NCBI GenBank assembly: GCA_024639785.1
Contig: JAHEGI010000021.1
Location: forward strand, 1-64,000
Length of the DNA stretch: 64,000 nucleotides
Direction of reading: 5' to 3'
From: Cryomorphaceae bacterium
Lineage (GTDB): Bacteria > Bacteroidota > Bacteroidia > Flavobacteriales > Schleiferiaceae
The notes below the pieces were generated by a model, which saw only the letters and a list, made by a program, of their open reading frames with translations, searched no databases and had not been told where the DNA came from. The translations under genes were made by a program, and so were the position numbers. How positions within the stretch are numbered: the first letter of the stretch is position 1; every line of letters starts with the position of its first letter. Shown one piece after another: positions 37,386 through 47,903 of this stretch.

Positions 37386-38393
37386 ATGGCCGTCACCCTG
37401 GAAGTTTTGCAGCGCGAATGGCAGGCGAAAACGTTTCGACCTGTCTATGTTTTTGCTGGAGATGAAGCCTTCTTCATGGATCAAGCCATGGATGGAATCA
37501 GTGAACACAGCCTGGAGGATCATGAGCGGGATTTTAATCTCACGGTACTCTATGGTCGCGATACCGATGCGGCCACCATTATTTCGGAAGCTAAGCGCTT
37601 TCCCATGATGGCCGAGCGCACCGTGGTGTTAGTCAAAGAAGCCCAGCAAATCAAGGACATCGAGGCCTTGGCTTCCTATGTCGCGCAAGTTCAACCAAGT
37701 ACGGTTTTGGCCTTGGCGCTTAAAGGCAAAAAGCTCGACAAGCGCAAAGCCCTGTATAAAGCCGTACAAAAGCATGAGGCAGTCTATTTGGAATTCCCCA
37801 AATTATATGACAACCAAGTGCCAGCCTGGGTGGAAAGTCAAGCGCGCTCCATGGGCCTTAAAATGAGTGGGAAGGCATCGGCATTGCTCGGTGAATACAT
37901 TGGGGCAGATCTTTCGCGTATCGCCCATGAACTCGACAAAATTGCCGCATTCGTCGGCAAAGGAGGCGAGGTCACTGCGCAAACAATTGAAGAACGTACC
38001 GGCATCAGTCGGGAATTCAACACCTTCGAACTGATAAAAGCCATAGCGGCGAAAGACAGCACGCAAGCCTACCGAATTGCCAAGAGCATGGGGCAAAATC
38101 CCAAAAACAATCCCTTGGTGGTTACTCTCTCGCTCTTGTTCGGGAATTTTTCCAAAGCCCTGGTATATGGTGCTTTGCCAGATAAGAACCCACGAAATGC
38201 GGCGAGCGTTTTAAAAATATCCGAATTCGCCCTGCGCGATGTCGCTCGAATTGCTCAGAATTATCCCGCACCGAAGTTGCTGAGAATCGTGGGGTATCTT
38301 CGCGAAGCCGATCGACAAGCGAAAGGTATGGGCGCTCCACATATCAACGACTCAGACATTCTGAATGAACTTCTCTTTAAAATTCTTTACTAG
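37386..38393 (+). CDS. holA: DNA polymerase III subunit delta
   Basis: Delta opens the beta sliding clamp as part of the clamp loader. The 335 residues have the family N-terminus with FRPVYVFAGDEAFFMDQAMD, the degenerate AAA+ fold with AERTVVLVKEAQQ, and the helical collar region near the C-terminus, where DSDILNELLFKILY closes the protein. Length is standard. The last 29 bp overlap the start of the TonB-dependent receptor gene in another frame. Confidence 0.93.
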   Translation: MAVTLEVLQREWQAKTFRPVYVFAGDEAFFMDQAMDGISEHSLEDHERDFNLTVLYGRDTDAATIISEAKRFPMMAERTVVLVKEAQQIKDIEALASYVAQVQPSTVLALALKGKKLDKRKALYKAVQKHEAVYLEFPKLYDNQVPAWVESQARSMGLKMSGKASALLGEYIGADLSRIAHELDKIAAFVGKGGEVTAQTIEERTGISREFNTFELIKAIAAKDSTQAYRIAKSMGQNPKNNPLVVTLSLLFGNFSKALVYGALPDKNPRNAASVLKISEFALRDVARIAQNYPAPKLLRIVGYLREADRQAKGMGAPHINDSDILNELLFKILY

Positions 38394-40698
38394 CTGTTTT
38401 TTAGCACTTTGTGTGATTGGGTCAGCCCAAGCCCAGACCTCCTTACCCGGGGGTTTACGTGGTAATGTGCAAGAATATGGTTCGCAGATGCCCTTGGAAT
38501 ATGCCTTGGTCGTGGTGGATATAGCCGAAAAAGGCCTCAGTACCCCACTTTCTGCGTACACCAATGCCGACGGCTATTTTCAAATCAATGGCATCCCAGC
38601 GGGGACCTGCCAAGTCACCGTCAAAATGGCTGGCTTCACGAATATCACCCGCAGTATCACCGTAAAATCGGGTCGAATCGGTTTTGAACGCTTCCTCTTG
38701 GAGGAGTCAACAGTGGTGCTTGATGACGTGGTCATTGACGTCAAACGCCAAGAGCAGCAAACGAAAGTAGCGACCGCTGTCGTTCAGTTGAGTCCCAAAT
38801 CCATCACCACCTTTTCTATAGGCGGTGAGCCTGATTTAATGCGTGCCCTTCAAGTGCTTCCCGGGGTCATCACGACGGGTGACCAAGGCGGCCAACTCTA
38901 CATTCGTGGGGGTGCCCCGATCCAGAACTTGGTGAAGTTGGACGGGATGATTCTATACAATCCGTTTCACAGCATTGGCTTTTTCTCTGTTTTTGATACG
39001 GACATCCTGCAGAAAGCTGACGTCTATACCGCCGGTTTTGGCGCGAAGTATGGCGGACGGAATAGCTCTGTGATGGACATACGCACACGTTCTGGCAACC
39101 GTCAACGTGTGGCAGGAAAAGTGAGTGGATCGACCTATATGGCCAAAGCCCTTTTGGAAGTGCCCATCGGTCCTCGAGGAAAGGACGGTCTAGCACCTAG
39201 TTCCATTTTGGTGAGCGCCAAGTCGTCTTACCTCGATGCAATTGCTCCGGTGGTCTATCCCTACGTCGCAACGGAATATGGCGGTTTGCCGTTTAAGTTC
39301 ACCGACGTGTATGCCAAGTACACCGTGGAATCCCAAGGAGGCAATAAAGCGAACATTTTTGGCTTCAATTTTAATGACGGGGTGCAGTTTGCGGGGGATA
39401 AAGCCATCAACTGGAATGCCACAGGAAGTGGAGCTGATTTCTTGGTGGTACCCGCGTCATCCGGGACCATCATCGAAGGTCACATCGCCCAAAGTGCCTA
39501 TAAAATCCAATCGACGGAGCTTGAAAATCGCCCTCGGGAGAGTCAAATCGATGGCTTCAATGGGGGATTAGATTTCACCTATCTCTTGCGTAAATACGAC
39601 GAATTCAAATATGGTTTGGAGTTTGTCGGATACCACACCGCGTACCAATACACCAACACGGTGGGCCGAACCTTAGAGCAAGAACAGAATACCACGGAAC
39701 TAGGGGGCTACATGGACTACAAACGCCAACAGGGTCGTTGGTTAGTTCAGCCTGGACTTCGTCTTCATAATTATGGTTCCTTGGCCATTGTTCGCGTGGA
39801 ACCCCGACTAGGACTGAAGTACAATGCGACCGAATTTTTACGATTTAAACTTTCAGCGGGCCGATACTCGCAAAATTTGGTGGCGGCCAACTCAGATCGC
39901 GATGTGGTAAACCTGTTCTATGGTTTCTTAAGCGGAGCAGATGATTTGCCGAGTCAATTCAACGGAAGACCTTTGAATACCAAACTCCAAACGGCAGAGC
40001 ATTTGGTCTTCGGCGGGGAGTGGAATGTCATAGGTCGTTGGACCTTGGAATTAGAGGGCTATGTGAAGCGGTTCAATCAAATCACCAACATTAACCGGTA
40101 CAAGATTTACGATGACATCCCGGTCTATGAAGATCAACCTGAGATCCTTCGCAAGGACTTCATGGTCGAAACGGGACTTGCCCGAGGCCTTGACGCCTTG
40201 CTGACCTATGAGGACAAGCATTGGTATTTCTGGGGCGTGTATTCCCTGGGTAAAGTGACACGCTTTGATGGTCAAACGACATATCCTCCGCAGTTTGATC
40301 GCCGTCACAACCTGAATCTCCTCGTGGCCTACAAAGGCGATAAGGACTGGGAGGTCAACGTGCGCTGGAATTATGGATCTGGGTTCCCATTTACCCCCAT
40401 CAAGGGCTATTACGAGCAACAAACCTTCACGAACGGCCAAGGCCAGCCGTTCATTGATTATCCCTATGGCAGTCAAAACGGCCAAATGGGCATCATTTAT
40501 GGGGATTTGAACAGTCAACGCTTACCTGCTTACCACCGTCTAGATGTCACGGCAAAGAAGAACTGGCAGGTCAGTAAGACGCAACGGGTTGAAATGGCTT
40601 TAGCTGCGACCAACGTGTATAACCGGGCGAATATTTTCTACTACGACACCCCCCGGGCAAAACGCGTAAATCAATTGCCAATTATGCCGACTTTGATG

Positions 40699-40716
<18 letters not shown>
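38365..40716 (+). CDS. TonB-dependent receptor with carboxypeptidase-like N-terminal domain
   Basis: Outer-membrane active transporter driven by TonB. The 783 residues have a signal peptide (FLALCVIGSAQAQ) and a CarboxypepD-like domain (about 30-110, LPGGLRGNVQEYGSQMPLEYA). A plug domain follows, with MRALQVLPGVITTGDQGGQLYIRGG and NPFHSIGFFSVFDTDILQKADVYTAGFGAKYGGR, then a long barrel ending LMLSYAF. No SusD-like partner is adjacent, so it is not a typical polysaccharide-utilisation pair. The ligand is unknown. Its start lies inside the end of holA. Confidence 0.92.
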
Positions 40717-42360
<1,644 letters not shown>

Positions 42361-42361
42361 G

Positions 42362-44113
42362 ATGTTGGAAGAAAAATCGATTGATCGCAATCAAATTATT
42401 GGCTTCGTTCTGATCGCAGCCATTTTGTTCGGAATGAGCTTTTGGGCCTCTGAACTCCAGCCTGAGGCACCCAAAAAGGAAGCATCGGCGGCAGTATTAG
42501 AAGAAGTGCCCGAAGAAGCCGTGGTATCTGATGCCATTCCGGCAGAAATCGTAGTGACGGACAGCACGGCCCCTGCACCTGAAACGATTATACTAGAGAA
42601 CGAAGTCGTCAAGTACACATTTACAACGGCCGGAGCGCAGCTTCAGCAGGTCCAACTAAAGGACTACAAGCGCTACAACGGCGAAGACCTCTACCTGGTC
42701 AACGGCCGGCAGTCCATGGCGGGTGCCCACGAAGGGGTATTCTCCGCGCTCGTAATCACAGGCAACGAAGGCAGCCAAAGCCTCACCATGACCTCAGGCG
42801 CCACGACGTGGACCTACACGTTGGGCGAGGGCTACGGCTTGACCTGGGCCTTGGACGTTGAAGGGGCGGCCAATGTGACCTTGGACTGGAAGCAGGACGG
42901 AATTCGGAACGAAAAGAGCCTGAAAAATGAAGCCCAAAACACCTCCACCTACTTCTGGGATGCAGCGGATGCGTCCGACGACTACCTGAGCGATGGCCGC
43001 GACGACGAGGAAACAGTAAGCAATATTGGCTGGGTTGCACATAAGCAGCAGTACTTCGCCAGTATTTTTTCTTCAGAGACGCCATTTACCACGGCCCACT
43101 TGGTCACCAAGACCCCTGAAGTAATCGACACGGGCCACACGCGATTATTCCGTTCCGAGCTCACCCTTGCTGGGACCAATGGCGGGGTGCATGCCAATGG
43201 CTTGTGGTACCACGGCCCCAACCAATACAACACCCTAAAGGCCTACGATCAGCATTTTGACGAGATCATCCCCTTTGGCTGGGGCATCTTTGGCTGGATT
43301 TCAAAAGGGGCGGTGATTCCCATGTTTGATTTGTTCGATGGATTTGGCTGGAACTACGGATTGATCATCTTCTTGATGGCCTTAATCATTAAACTGGTCC
43401 TCAGTCCGTTGACTTTCTCATCTTACAAGAGCATGGCTAAAATGCGTGTGCTCAAGCCAGAGTTGGACGAGATCAACGAACGACACAAGGACGGTGATGC
43501 CGCGAAGAAGCAGCAAGAAGTGATGGCCCTCTACCAGAAGGCTGGGGTGAATCCTTTGGGTGGCTGTATTCCTCAGTTGTTACAGTTCCCCATCCTGATT
43601 GCCATGTTCCGATTCTTCCCTGCGAGTATCGAATTGCGCCAGGAGTCTTTTTTGTGGGCAGATGATTTGTCGGCCTACGATTCGGTGTTTGAATTTGGTC
43701 AATGGTTCACGATTCCTTTTTATGGGGACCACATCAGCTTGTTCACGATTTTGATGGCTATTTCTACCTATTTGTATACCAAATTCAATAATTCAATGAC
43801 ACCCCAGTCAGGGAATAGCATGATGCAGCAGCAGATGGTGATTATTCAGTATTTGATGCCCGTGATGCTCTTGGTGTGGTTCAACAACTATGCATCCGGA
43901 TTGTCATTCTATTATTTCGTGAGCAACATTTTGATTTTCGGTCAACAGTGGGCCATCAGAAAGTTCTTTATTGATGAAGAAACCATTCATGCCCAACTCA
44001 TGGCCAACAAAGCCAAAGGCGGAAAGCAAAGCAAGCTTCAAAAGCGAATGAATGACATGCTAGAGTCGCAGAAAGATGCGGGCAACCGTCGCATGCGCCG
44101 AATGGACAAGTAA
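42362..44113 (+). CDS. yidC: Membrane protein insertase YidC
   Basis: YidC inserts and folds inner-membrane proteins alone or with SecYEG. The 583 residues begin with an uncleaved membrane helix (IIGFVLIAAILFGMSFW, about 12-28), an acidic linker and a large periplasmic beta domain (about 75-320). The five-helix insertase core then starts near WNYGLIIFLMALIIKLVLSPLTFSSYKSMAKM. The C-terminus is basic, as usual. It starts right after pyrG and is followed with no gap by a GNAT gene. Confidence 0.95.
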   Translation: MLEEKSIDRNQIIGFVLIAAILFGMSFWASELQPEAPKKEASAAVLEEVPEEAVVSDAIPAEIVVTDSTAPAPETIILENEVVKYTFTTAGAQLQQVQLKDYKRYNGEDLYLVNGRQSMAGAHEGVFSALVITGNEGSQSLTMTSGATTWTYTLGEGYGLTWALDVEGAANVTLDWKQDGIRNEKSLKNEAQNTSTYFWDAADASDDYLSDGRDDEETVSNIGWVAHKQQYFASIFSSETPFTTAHLVTKTPEVIDTGHTRLFRSELTLAGTNGGVHANGLWYHGPNQYNTLKAYDQHFDEIIPFGWGIFGWISKGAVIPMFDLFDGFGWNYGLIIFLMALIIKLVLSPLTFSSYKSMAKMRVLKPELDEINERHKDGDAAKKQQEVMALYQKAGVNPLGGCIPQLLQFPILIAMFRFFPASIELRQESFLWADDLSAYDSVFEFGQWFTIPFYGDHISLFTILMAISTYLYTKFNNSMTPQSGNSMMQQQMVIIQYLMPVMLLVWFNNYASGLSFYYFVSNILIFGQQWAIRKFFIDEETIHAQLMANKAKGGKQSKLQKRMNDMLESQKDAGNRRMRRMDK

Positions 44114-44605
44114 ATGCATAGTATGCCCACGCATCCGCTCTATCGCTTCCGCGAATGGTGCGCGGGGGATGGCACACATCTTTTTGAATTAAATGCAGAT
44201 CCCCGTGTACTTCAATGGACCGGGGATCGCCCATTTCTGGACCTTTCTGAAGCCGAAGAATTTGTCCGAGGCTATGCGGCTTTTCGTCAAAAGGGTATGG
44301 GCCGCTGGCTGCTAGAAGATGCGGCATCCGGTTCAGTTCTTGGTTGGGCGGGTTTGCGAAAGACGGGGAATGTGATTGATTTGGGATTCCGCTTGCATGC
44401 ATTGAACTGGAATCAGGGCCACGCCACGCGCATCGCGCACGCCATCCTGGACTGGGCGAAGGAGCAAAAAATCCAGCAGGTCTATGCCCAACATCACCCC
44501 GAGAATTTGGCCTCGCAGGCGGTCTTACGCAAAGTGCAATTTCACGCATGCGAACCCTATGCAGGCTCCAATCCTGCTTGGTTGAAGTCTACTAGATTTC
44601 TTTGA
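44114..44605 (+). CDS. GNAT-family N-acetyltransferase (RimJ/RimL-like)
   Basis: GNAT enzymes transfer an acetyl group from acetyl-CoA to an amine. The 163 residues show the RimJ/RimL-type pattern: YRFREWCAGDGTHLFELNADPRVLQW near the start, VLGWAGLR, and the acetyl-CoA-binding LGFRLHALNWNQGHATRIAHAIL, then LASQAVLRKVQF. The substrate is unknown. Its ATG immediately follows the yidC stop, so it is probably translated from the pyrG-yidC message. An ATG three codons later is also possible. Confidence 0.85.
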   Translation: MHSMPTHPLYRFREWCAGDGTHLFELNADPRVLQWTGDRPFLDLSEAEEFVRGYAAFRQKGMGRWLLEDAASGSVLGWAGLRKTGNVIDLGFRLHALNWNQGHATRIAHAILDWAKEQKIQQVYAQHHPENLASQAVLRKVQFHACEPYAGSNPAWLKSTRFL

Positions 44606-44641
44606 TTTTCGCGAGAATACACGCAAAAAGAAGTGGGTGTT

Positions 44642-44676
44642 AAAGCAAAAAAAAACGCGCCCATTGGGCGCGTTTT
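44642..44676 (-). terminator. Rho-independent terminator between two convergent genes
   Basis: A perfect 11-bp stem (44652-44662 with 44666-44676, loop ATT) contains GCGCCC/GGGCGC. On the minus strand it runs into a long T tract, the complement of the A run at about 44647-44655, so it is a strong terminator for the Omp28-like gene. On the plus strand it ends in only TTTT and could weakly stop the yidC-GNAT transcript. Confidence 0.85.
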
Positions 44677-44695
44677 GAATGTGTAGGACCAAAAA

Positions 44696-45628
44696 TTATT
44701 TTCCTTCGAAACCGTTGACGAACAATACGCCAGCCGTGCCATCAAATCGCTCTGACCAAATGATCGTCACTACTTCGTACTCCACACCGGGCACGCTAGG
44801 AAGCAACTTAGGGAGTTTGATTTGAATTGGGGTGTACTTGGATCCAAAGATGTCACCCTTGAAGTACGAACGACCCAATGGATTCACCGTATCCAGGGTC
44901 ACGCCCCATTCAAAGCCCGTTACACCCTGGACTACAGGGATGTGATCGTGGGTATAGATGTCACCTGCCTTGCGACCCACGGTGTCCACGGCCCAAGTAG
45001 AAGGCGTAGCCCCAGAACCTGTGGTTACAATGGGTACAGAGGAAACTTGGTTCAAGTTTACGGGCATTCCGTTGACAGTGTACTCGCGCGCCTCAATCCC
45101 GGTAGCCAACAAATAGCTTTGGACGAAGTAGGAAGTATTCTTGCTGTCTTCGAAGAATTGAACTTTCACGTCCACGATGACCGTATCACCCATGGCATTT
45201 TCATGTGTCGTGTGTGCCACACCGACTACAGGCATTCCGCTGAGCGCAGCGGCCGTAGGACCTGCAATGCTCTGTCCAGCATCTGCGTTGTTTACGTAGA
45301 AGTTGGGCACCCCACTTGTCGGGAAGGAATTGTTGAGCAATGTTTGAACAGGCGTCTCCAAAAGGTCACCCGTGTGCGATGCAAAACCAATTACACGAAT
45401 ATTGCTATCGCCGTCGACATTATATCTGCGCATTTCTTTCAGCATCAACGCCGCTCCATTAGGGCAGTATTGGCACCAAGTCCCTGTGGTTTCAATCAAG
45501 AAGGCCTTTTGATCTTCTGTCACGACCAAATCGTCGGTAATGTACTTTTCAGGGGTGGGCTCAGGCTCAGGCTTTTTGCAACTAGCTACGGCGAGCATGG
45601 CGAGCGATAAGAGTAGTAACTTTTTCAT
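44696..45628 (-). CDS. Omp28-related thioredoxin-fold outer-membrane lipoprotein
   Basis: The 310 residues start with a lipoprotein signal (LAMLAVASC, Cys17), a proline/glutamate-rich spacer, and a thioredoxin-like part with a CxxC motif (ETTGTWCQYCPNGA, Cys52 and Cys55). The cis-Pro-type segment SGVPNFYVNN also fits that fold. The C-terminal half is beta-rich. This matches the Omp28-related family of Bacteroidota, named after a Porphyromonas surface protein; its function is not settled. The ATG overlaps the upstream nuclease-like gene by 4 bp. A disulfide or redox role is suggested by CxxC but not proven. Confidence 0.88.
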   Translation of the reverse strand: MKKLLLLSLAMLAVASCKKPEPEPTPEKYITDDLVVTEDQKAFLIETTGTWCQYCPNGAALMLKEMRRYNVDGDSNIRVIGFASHTGDLLETPVQTLLNNSFPTSGVPNFYVNNADAGQSIAGPTAAALSGMPVVGVAHTTHENAMGDTVIVDVKVQFFEDSKNTSYFVQSYLLATGIEAREYTVNGMPVNLNQVSSVPIVTTGSGATPSTWAVDTVGRKAGDIYTHDHIPVVQGVTGFEWGVTLDTVNPLGRSYFKGDIFGSKYTPIQIKLPKLLPSVPGVEYEVVTIIWSERFDGTAGVLFVNGFEGK

Positions 45629-46596
45629 GGCACTATCGTGTTGTTATAAGAAGTATAAATGTACGGCAAAGCCCCGGTGTTCCATATGTGGTACATCACA
45701 GGGAGATGGTCCGATGCGCCGCCGTAGTAGTTTCCTGCGTAAAAGGTGGGTTTAATAGAGGGGATGCGGGCCGTTTTTGTGCTGATACCGAAGGGAATAG
45801 GCTCCATTCTGCCGGCCAATGAAGTACGCGTTGAGAGCCATCCATGGTCCAAAAAACTCCATTTTGAACCGAATGCATAGGTGCCCCAGTCTCCTCGGCC
45901 CGGAACCCTTTGAAAACCCTGCGCCACCATCCAAACGCCGAGGGGGCCGTCGGGATGGCTATTGAGGTCGCCTAGGAGTAGCTCCACGGTGCGTTCCGCT
46001 AAGGCATGATCTAGGACAGCTTTTCGAATACGTTCGTCCGGTTGGCGCAACGAGGGAAGGTGCATCCAAAGCAGGTCGATCGGCCAGCCATGTACATCGG
46101 TCACGGGATTAAATCGGGTCCAAATCGCATCGCGGCTGGGCTGATCCATACCGGCAGGAATAAACTCCAGCGAGTCGAGACGCCAGGCTTCATGGTTGTA
46201 CAAAACGGCTACATCAATTCCTCGAAGATCCGGACTGTCCTGATGGCAGGCCCAAAGGTCCCATTCCCATGGGAGTCGAAGGATCAAATCATCCAGTACT
46301 TGGGTGTTTTCTATTTCACACAGCCCGATGAAGTCCGGAACGCGCCCCATGCAGGCGCTTCGAATTCCCTTCGCGAGCAGATTTAGTTTCCTATGATAGC
46401 GCGGTGTATTCCAACGCTTTCGTCCTGAAGGAGTGAACTCCTCGTCTTTGGTCTCCGGGTCATCCAGCGTGTCAAAAGCATTTTCGACATTCCACCAAAG
46501 GATGCGTAGGGTATCCCTGTAGGCGGTTTGGCTGTGAAGTGCCCTAGGGGAGAGCCACAAGACCAAGCAAAATAGGCCGATAGAATTTCTAGACAC
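45625..46596 (-). CDS. Secreted endonuclease/exonuclease/phosphatase (EEP) family protein
   Basis: EEP-fold enzymes cleave phosphodiester or phosphomonoester bonds with a metal ion. The 323 residues have an N-terminal signal-like segment (IGLFCLVLWLSPRALHS). The fold motifs are WWNVENAFD, the metal-binding Glu in LCEIENTQVL, the catalytic LLGDLNSHPDG and the late SDHLPV. This set points to an extracellular or periplasmic DNase-like enzyme. The start is a GTG at 46596; no ATG fits the signal peptide. It is coupled to the Omp28-like gene. Substrate (DNA, RNA or lipid) is uncertain. Confidence 0.85.
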   Translation of the reverse strand: MSRNSIGLFCLVLWLSPRALHSQTAYRDTLRILWWNVENAFDTLDDPETKDEEFTPSGRKRWNTPRYHRKLNLLAKGIRSACMGRVPDFIGLCEIENTQVLDDLILRLPWEWDLWACHQDSPDLRGIDVAVLYNHEAWRLDSLEFIPAGMDQPSRDAIWTRFNPVTDVHGWPIDLLWMHLPSLRQPDERIRKAVLDHALAERTVELLLGDLNSHPDGPLGVWMVAQGFQRVPGRGDWGTYAFGSKWSFLDHGWLSTRTSLAGRMEPIPFGISTKTARIPSIKPTFYAGNYYGGASDHLPVMYHIWNTGALPYIYTSYNNTIVP

Positions 46597-46663
46597 ACGT
46601 CAAAGAAACCCCCGGCCTCCGAGCAAAGCCGTCCCATCAAGAGTATACATGTTTGGGACAGCC

Positions 46664-47863
46664 CTATTTCTCCACCTTCAGGAGGCACGCGTCTCCGTAA
46701 CTCAAGAATCGATAATCGGACGCCAATGCGCTGTCATAGAGCGCTCGCCATGCCGGGCCTATAGTTGCGGCCACCAGCAACAGCAGCGTACTTTGCGGCT
46801 GATGGAAATTGGTCATAAGTACATCCACCACGCGCATAGAGTAGGGTGGGGCAATCAGTAAGGCACTGTGACCCAAATACCGATCCTTTCCCTGTGCCTC
46901 GAGGGCATGAGCGAGGCCAAGGAGCGCCTCCGATCTCGAGGGCATGGAATCATAGTTCCGATATGGGGCCCACTGATCTAGGAAGTCCGGGATTGGGTGA
47001 CCCTCCAAAACGTTTAAGCCTAGCCAGTAGAGTGATTCCAAGGTTCGCGCGGCAGTCGTGCCTACGGCCCAAATGGGCTTCCCATCGGCTAAAGACCTGA
47101 GCGTTGCGCAGTCGATAGAAATTTCTTCCGAATGCATCGGGTGATCTTCCATGCGCTCGCTTGCCACCGGTTGAAAAGTTCCCGCACCGACGTGCAATCG
47201 GACCTTGGCGGGCGTCCAGCCAGCGGCTGCAACTTCATCCAGCAGTGAATTTGTCCAATGGAGCCCTGCGGTTGGCGCGGCCACCGACCCTTGGACTCGC
47301 GCAAAAACAGTTTGATACCGCTCGCGGTCGTTGGCTTCGACTTGCCGTTGCATGTAGGGTGGGAGGGGGAGCTGGCCCAAATGTTCCAATAATTCAGACC
47401 ATGTTTCTTGACTGTCCCACGAAAATTCGATGACCGAAACGTCTCCCTCAATTCGCAATCTCCGGGCGGTTAAACGATCTATTTGAAGCACTTGTCCTTC
47501 CTTCCACTTCTTGGAATATCGGACTTTGCATATGGCCTCGATCCGCCCTTGGGCAGCCATGGCTTGCTCAACAGAATCTTTGGCAGGGTGTAAATAAAAA
47601 AGCTCAAAGGGTTTTGCCTCTCCACGCGGAAAGATGAGTCGCGCTTGGACCACGCGGGTTTCATTGAGCACCAGATGTCCTCCTTGATCAAATCCAAGAT
47701 CCGCAATGGCGCTCCCCATGTCGGAAACCCTTCGGTGGCTCATCTGTCCACGCTGCCAGGTCAGTAATTTGGCGGCATCTCGTGGTTCCACTGCGAACTG
47801 TGCAATGCGGTGATCCGGCAGTTCATAGCGATAGTCCGAAATGCGTAGTTGACGGGGATCCAT
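46664..47863 (-). CDS. queA: tRNA preQ1(34) S-adenosylmethionine ribosyltransferase-isomerase
   Basis: QueA transfers and rearranges the ribosyl group of SAM onto preQ1 in tRNA to form epoxyqueuosine. The 399 residues from ATG 47863 show the family start RISDYRYELPDHRIAQFAVEPRD, GHLVLNETRVVQARL, SVAAPTAGLHWTNSLLDEV, LHVGAGTFQPV and the closing TNFHQPQSTLLLLVAA. The frame extends 36 codons upstream, but that part overlaps the opposite glycosyltransferase start and lacks family similarity. It is divergent from that glycosyltransferase with 40 bp between. Confidence 0.94.
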   Translation of the reverse strand: MDPRQLRISDYRYELPDHRIAQFAVEPRDAAKLLTWQRGQMSHRRVSDMGSAIADLGFDQGGHLVLNETRVVQARLIFPRGEAKPFELFYLHPAKDSVEQAMAAQGRIEAICKVRYSKKWKEGQVLQIDRLTARRLRIEGDVSVIEFSWDSQETWSELLEHLGQLPLPPYMQRQVEANDRERYQTVFARVQGSVAAPTAGLHWTNSLLDEVAAAGWTPAKVRLHVGAGTFQPVASERMEDHPMHSEEISIDCATLRSLADGKPIWAVGTTAARTLESLYWLGLNVLEGHPIPDFLDQWAPYRNYDSMPSRSEALLGLAHALEAQGKDRYLGHSALLIAPPYSMRVVDVLMTNFHQPQSTLLLLVAATIGPAWRALYDSALASDYRFLSYGDACLLKVEK

Positions 47864-47867
47864 TGTG

Positions 47868-47875
47868 CAAAGATA
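47868..47875 (-). promoter_or_regulatory. Putative queA promoter -7 box, 4 nt from the ATG
   Basis: The minus strand reads TATCTTTG, then CACA, then the queA ATG. It is an exact TAnnTTTG match and again implies an mRNA with almost no leader. No -33 TTG is seen at the usual distance. Confidence 0.45.
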
Positions 47876-47903
47876 GCCGAGCCTTTGGCCTACCTTAGCA
47901 GGT

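Noticed and set aside
46597-46663. Hairpin between queA and the EEP-family gene as a terminator
   Set aside because: A 9-bp imperfect stem can be drawn on the minus strand, but no T run follows it, so termination is not supported.
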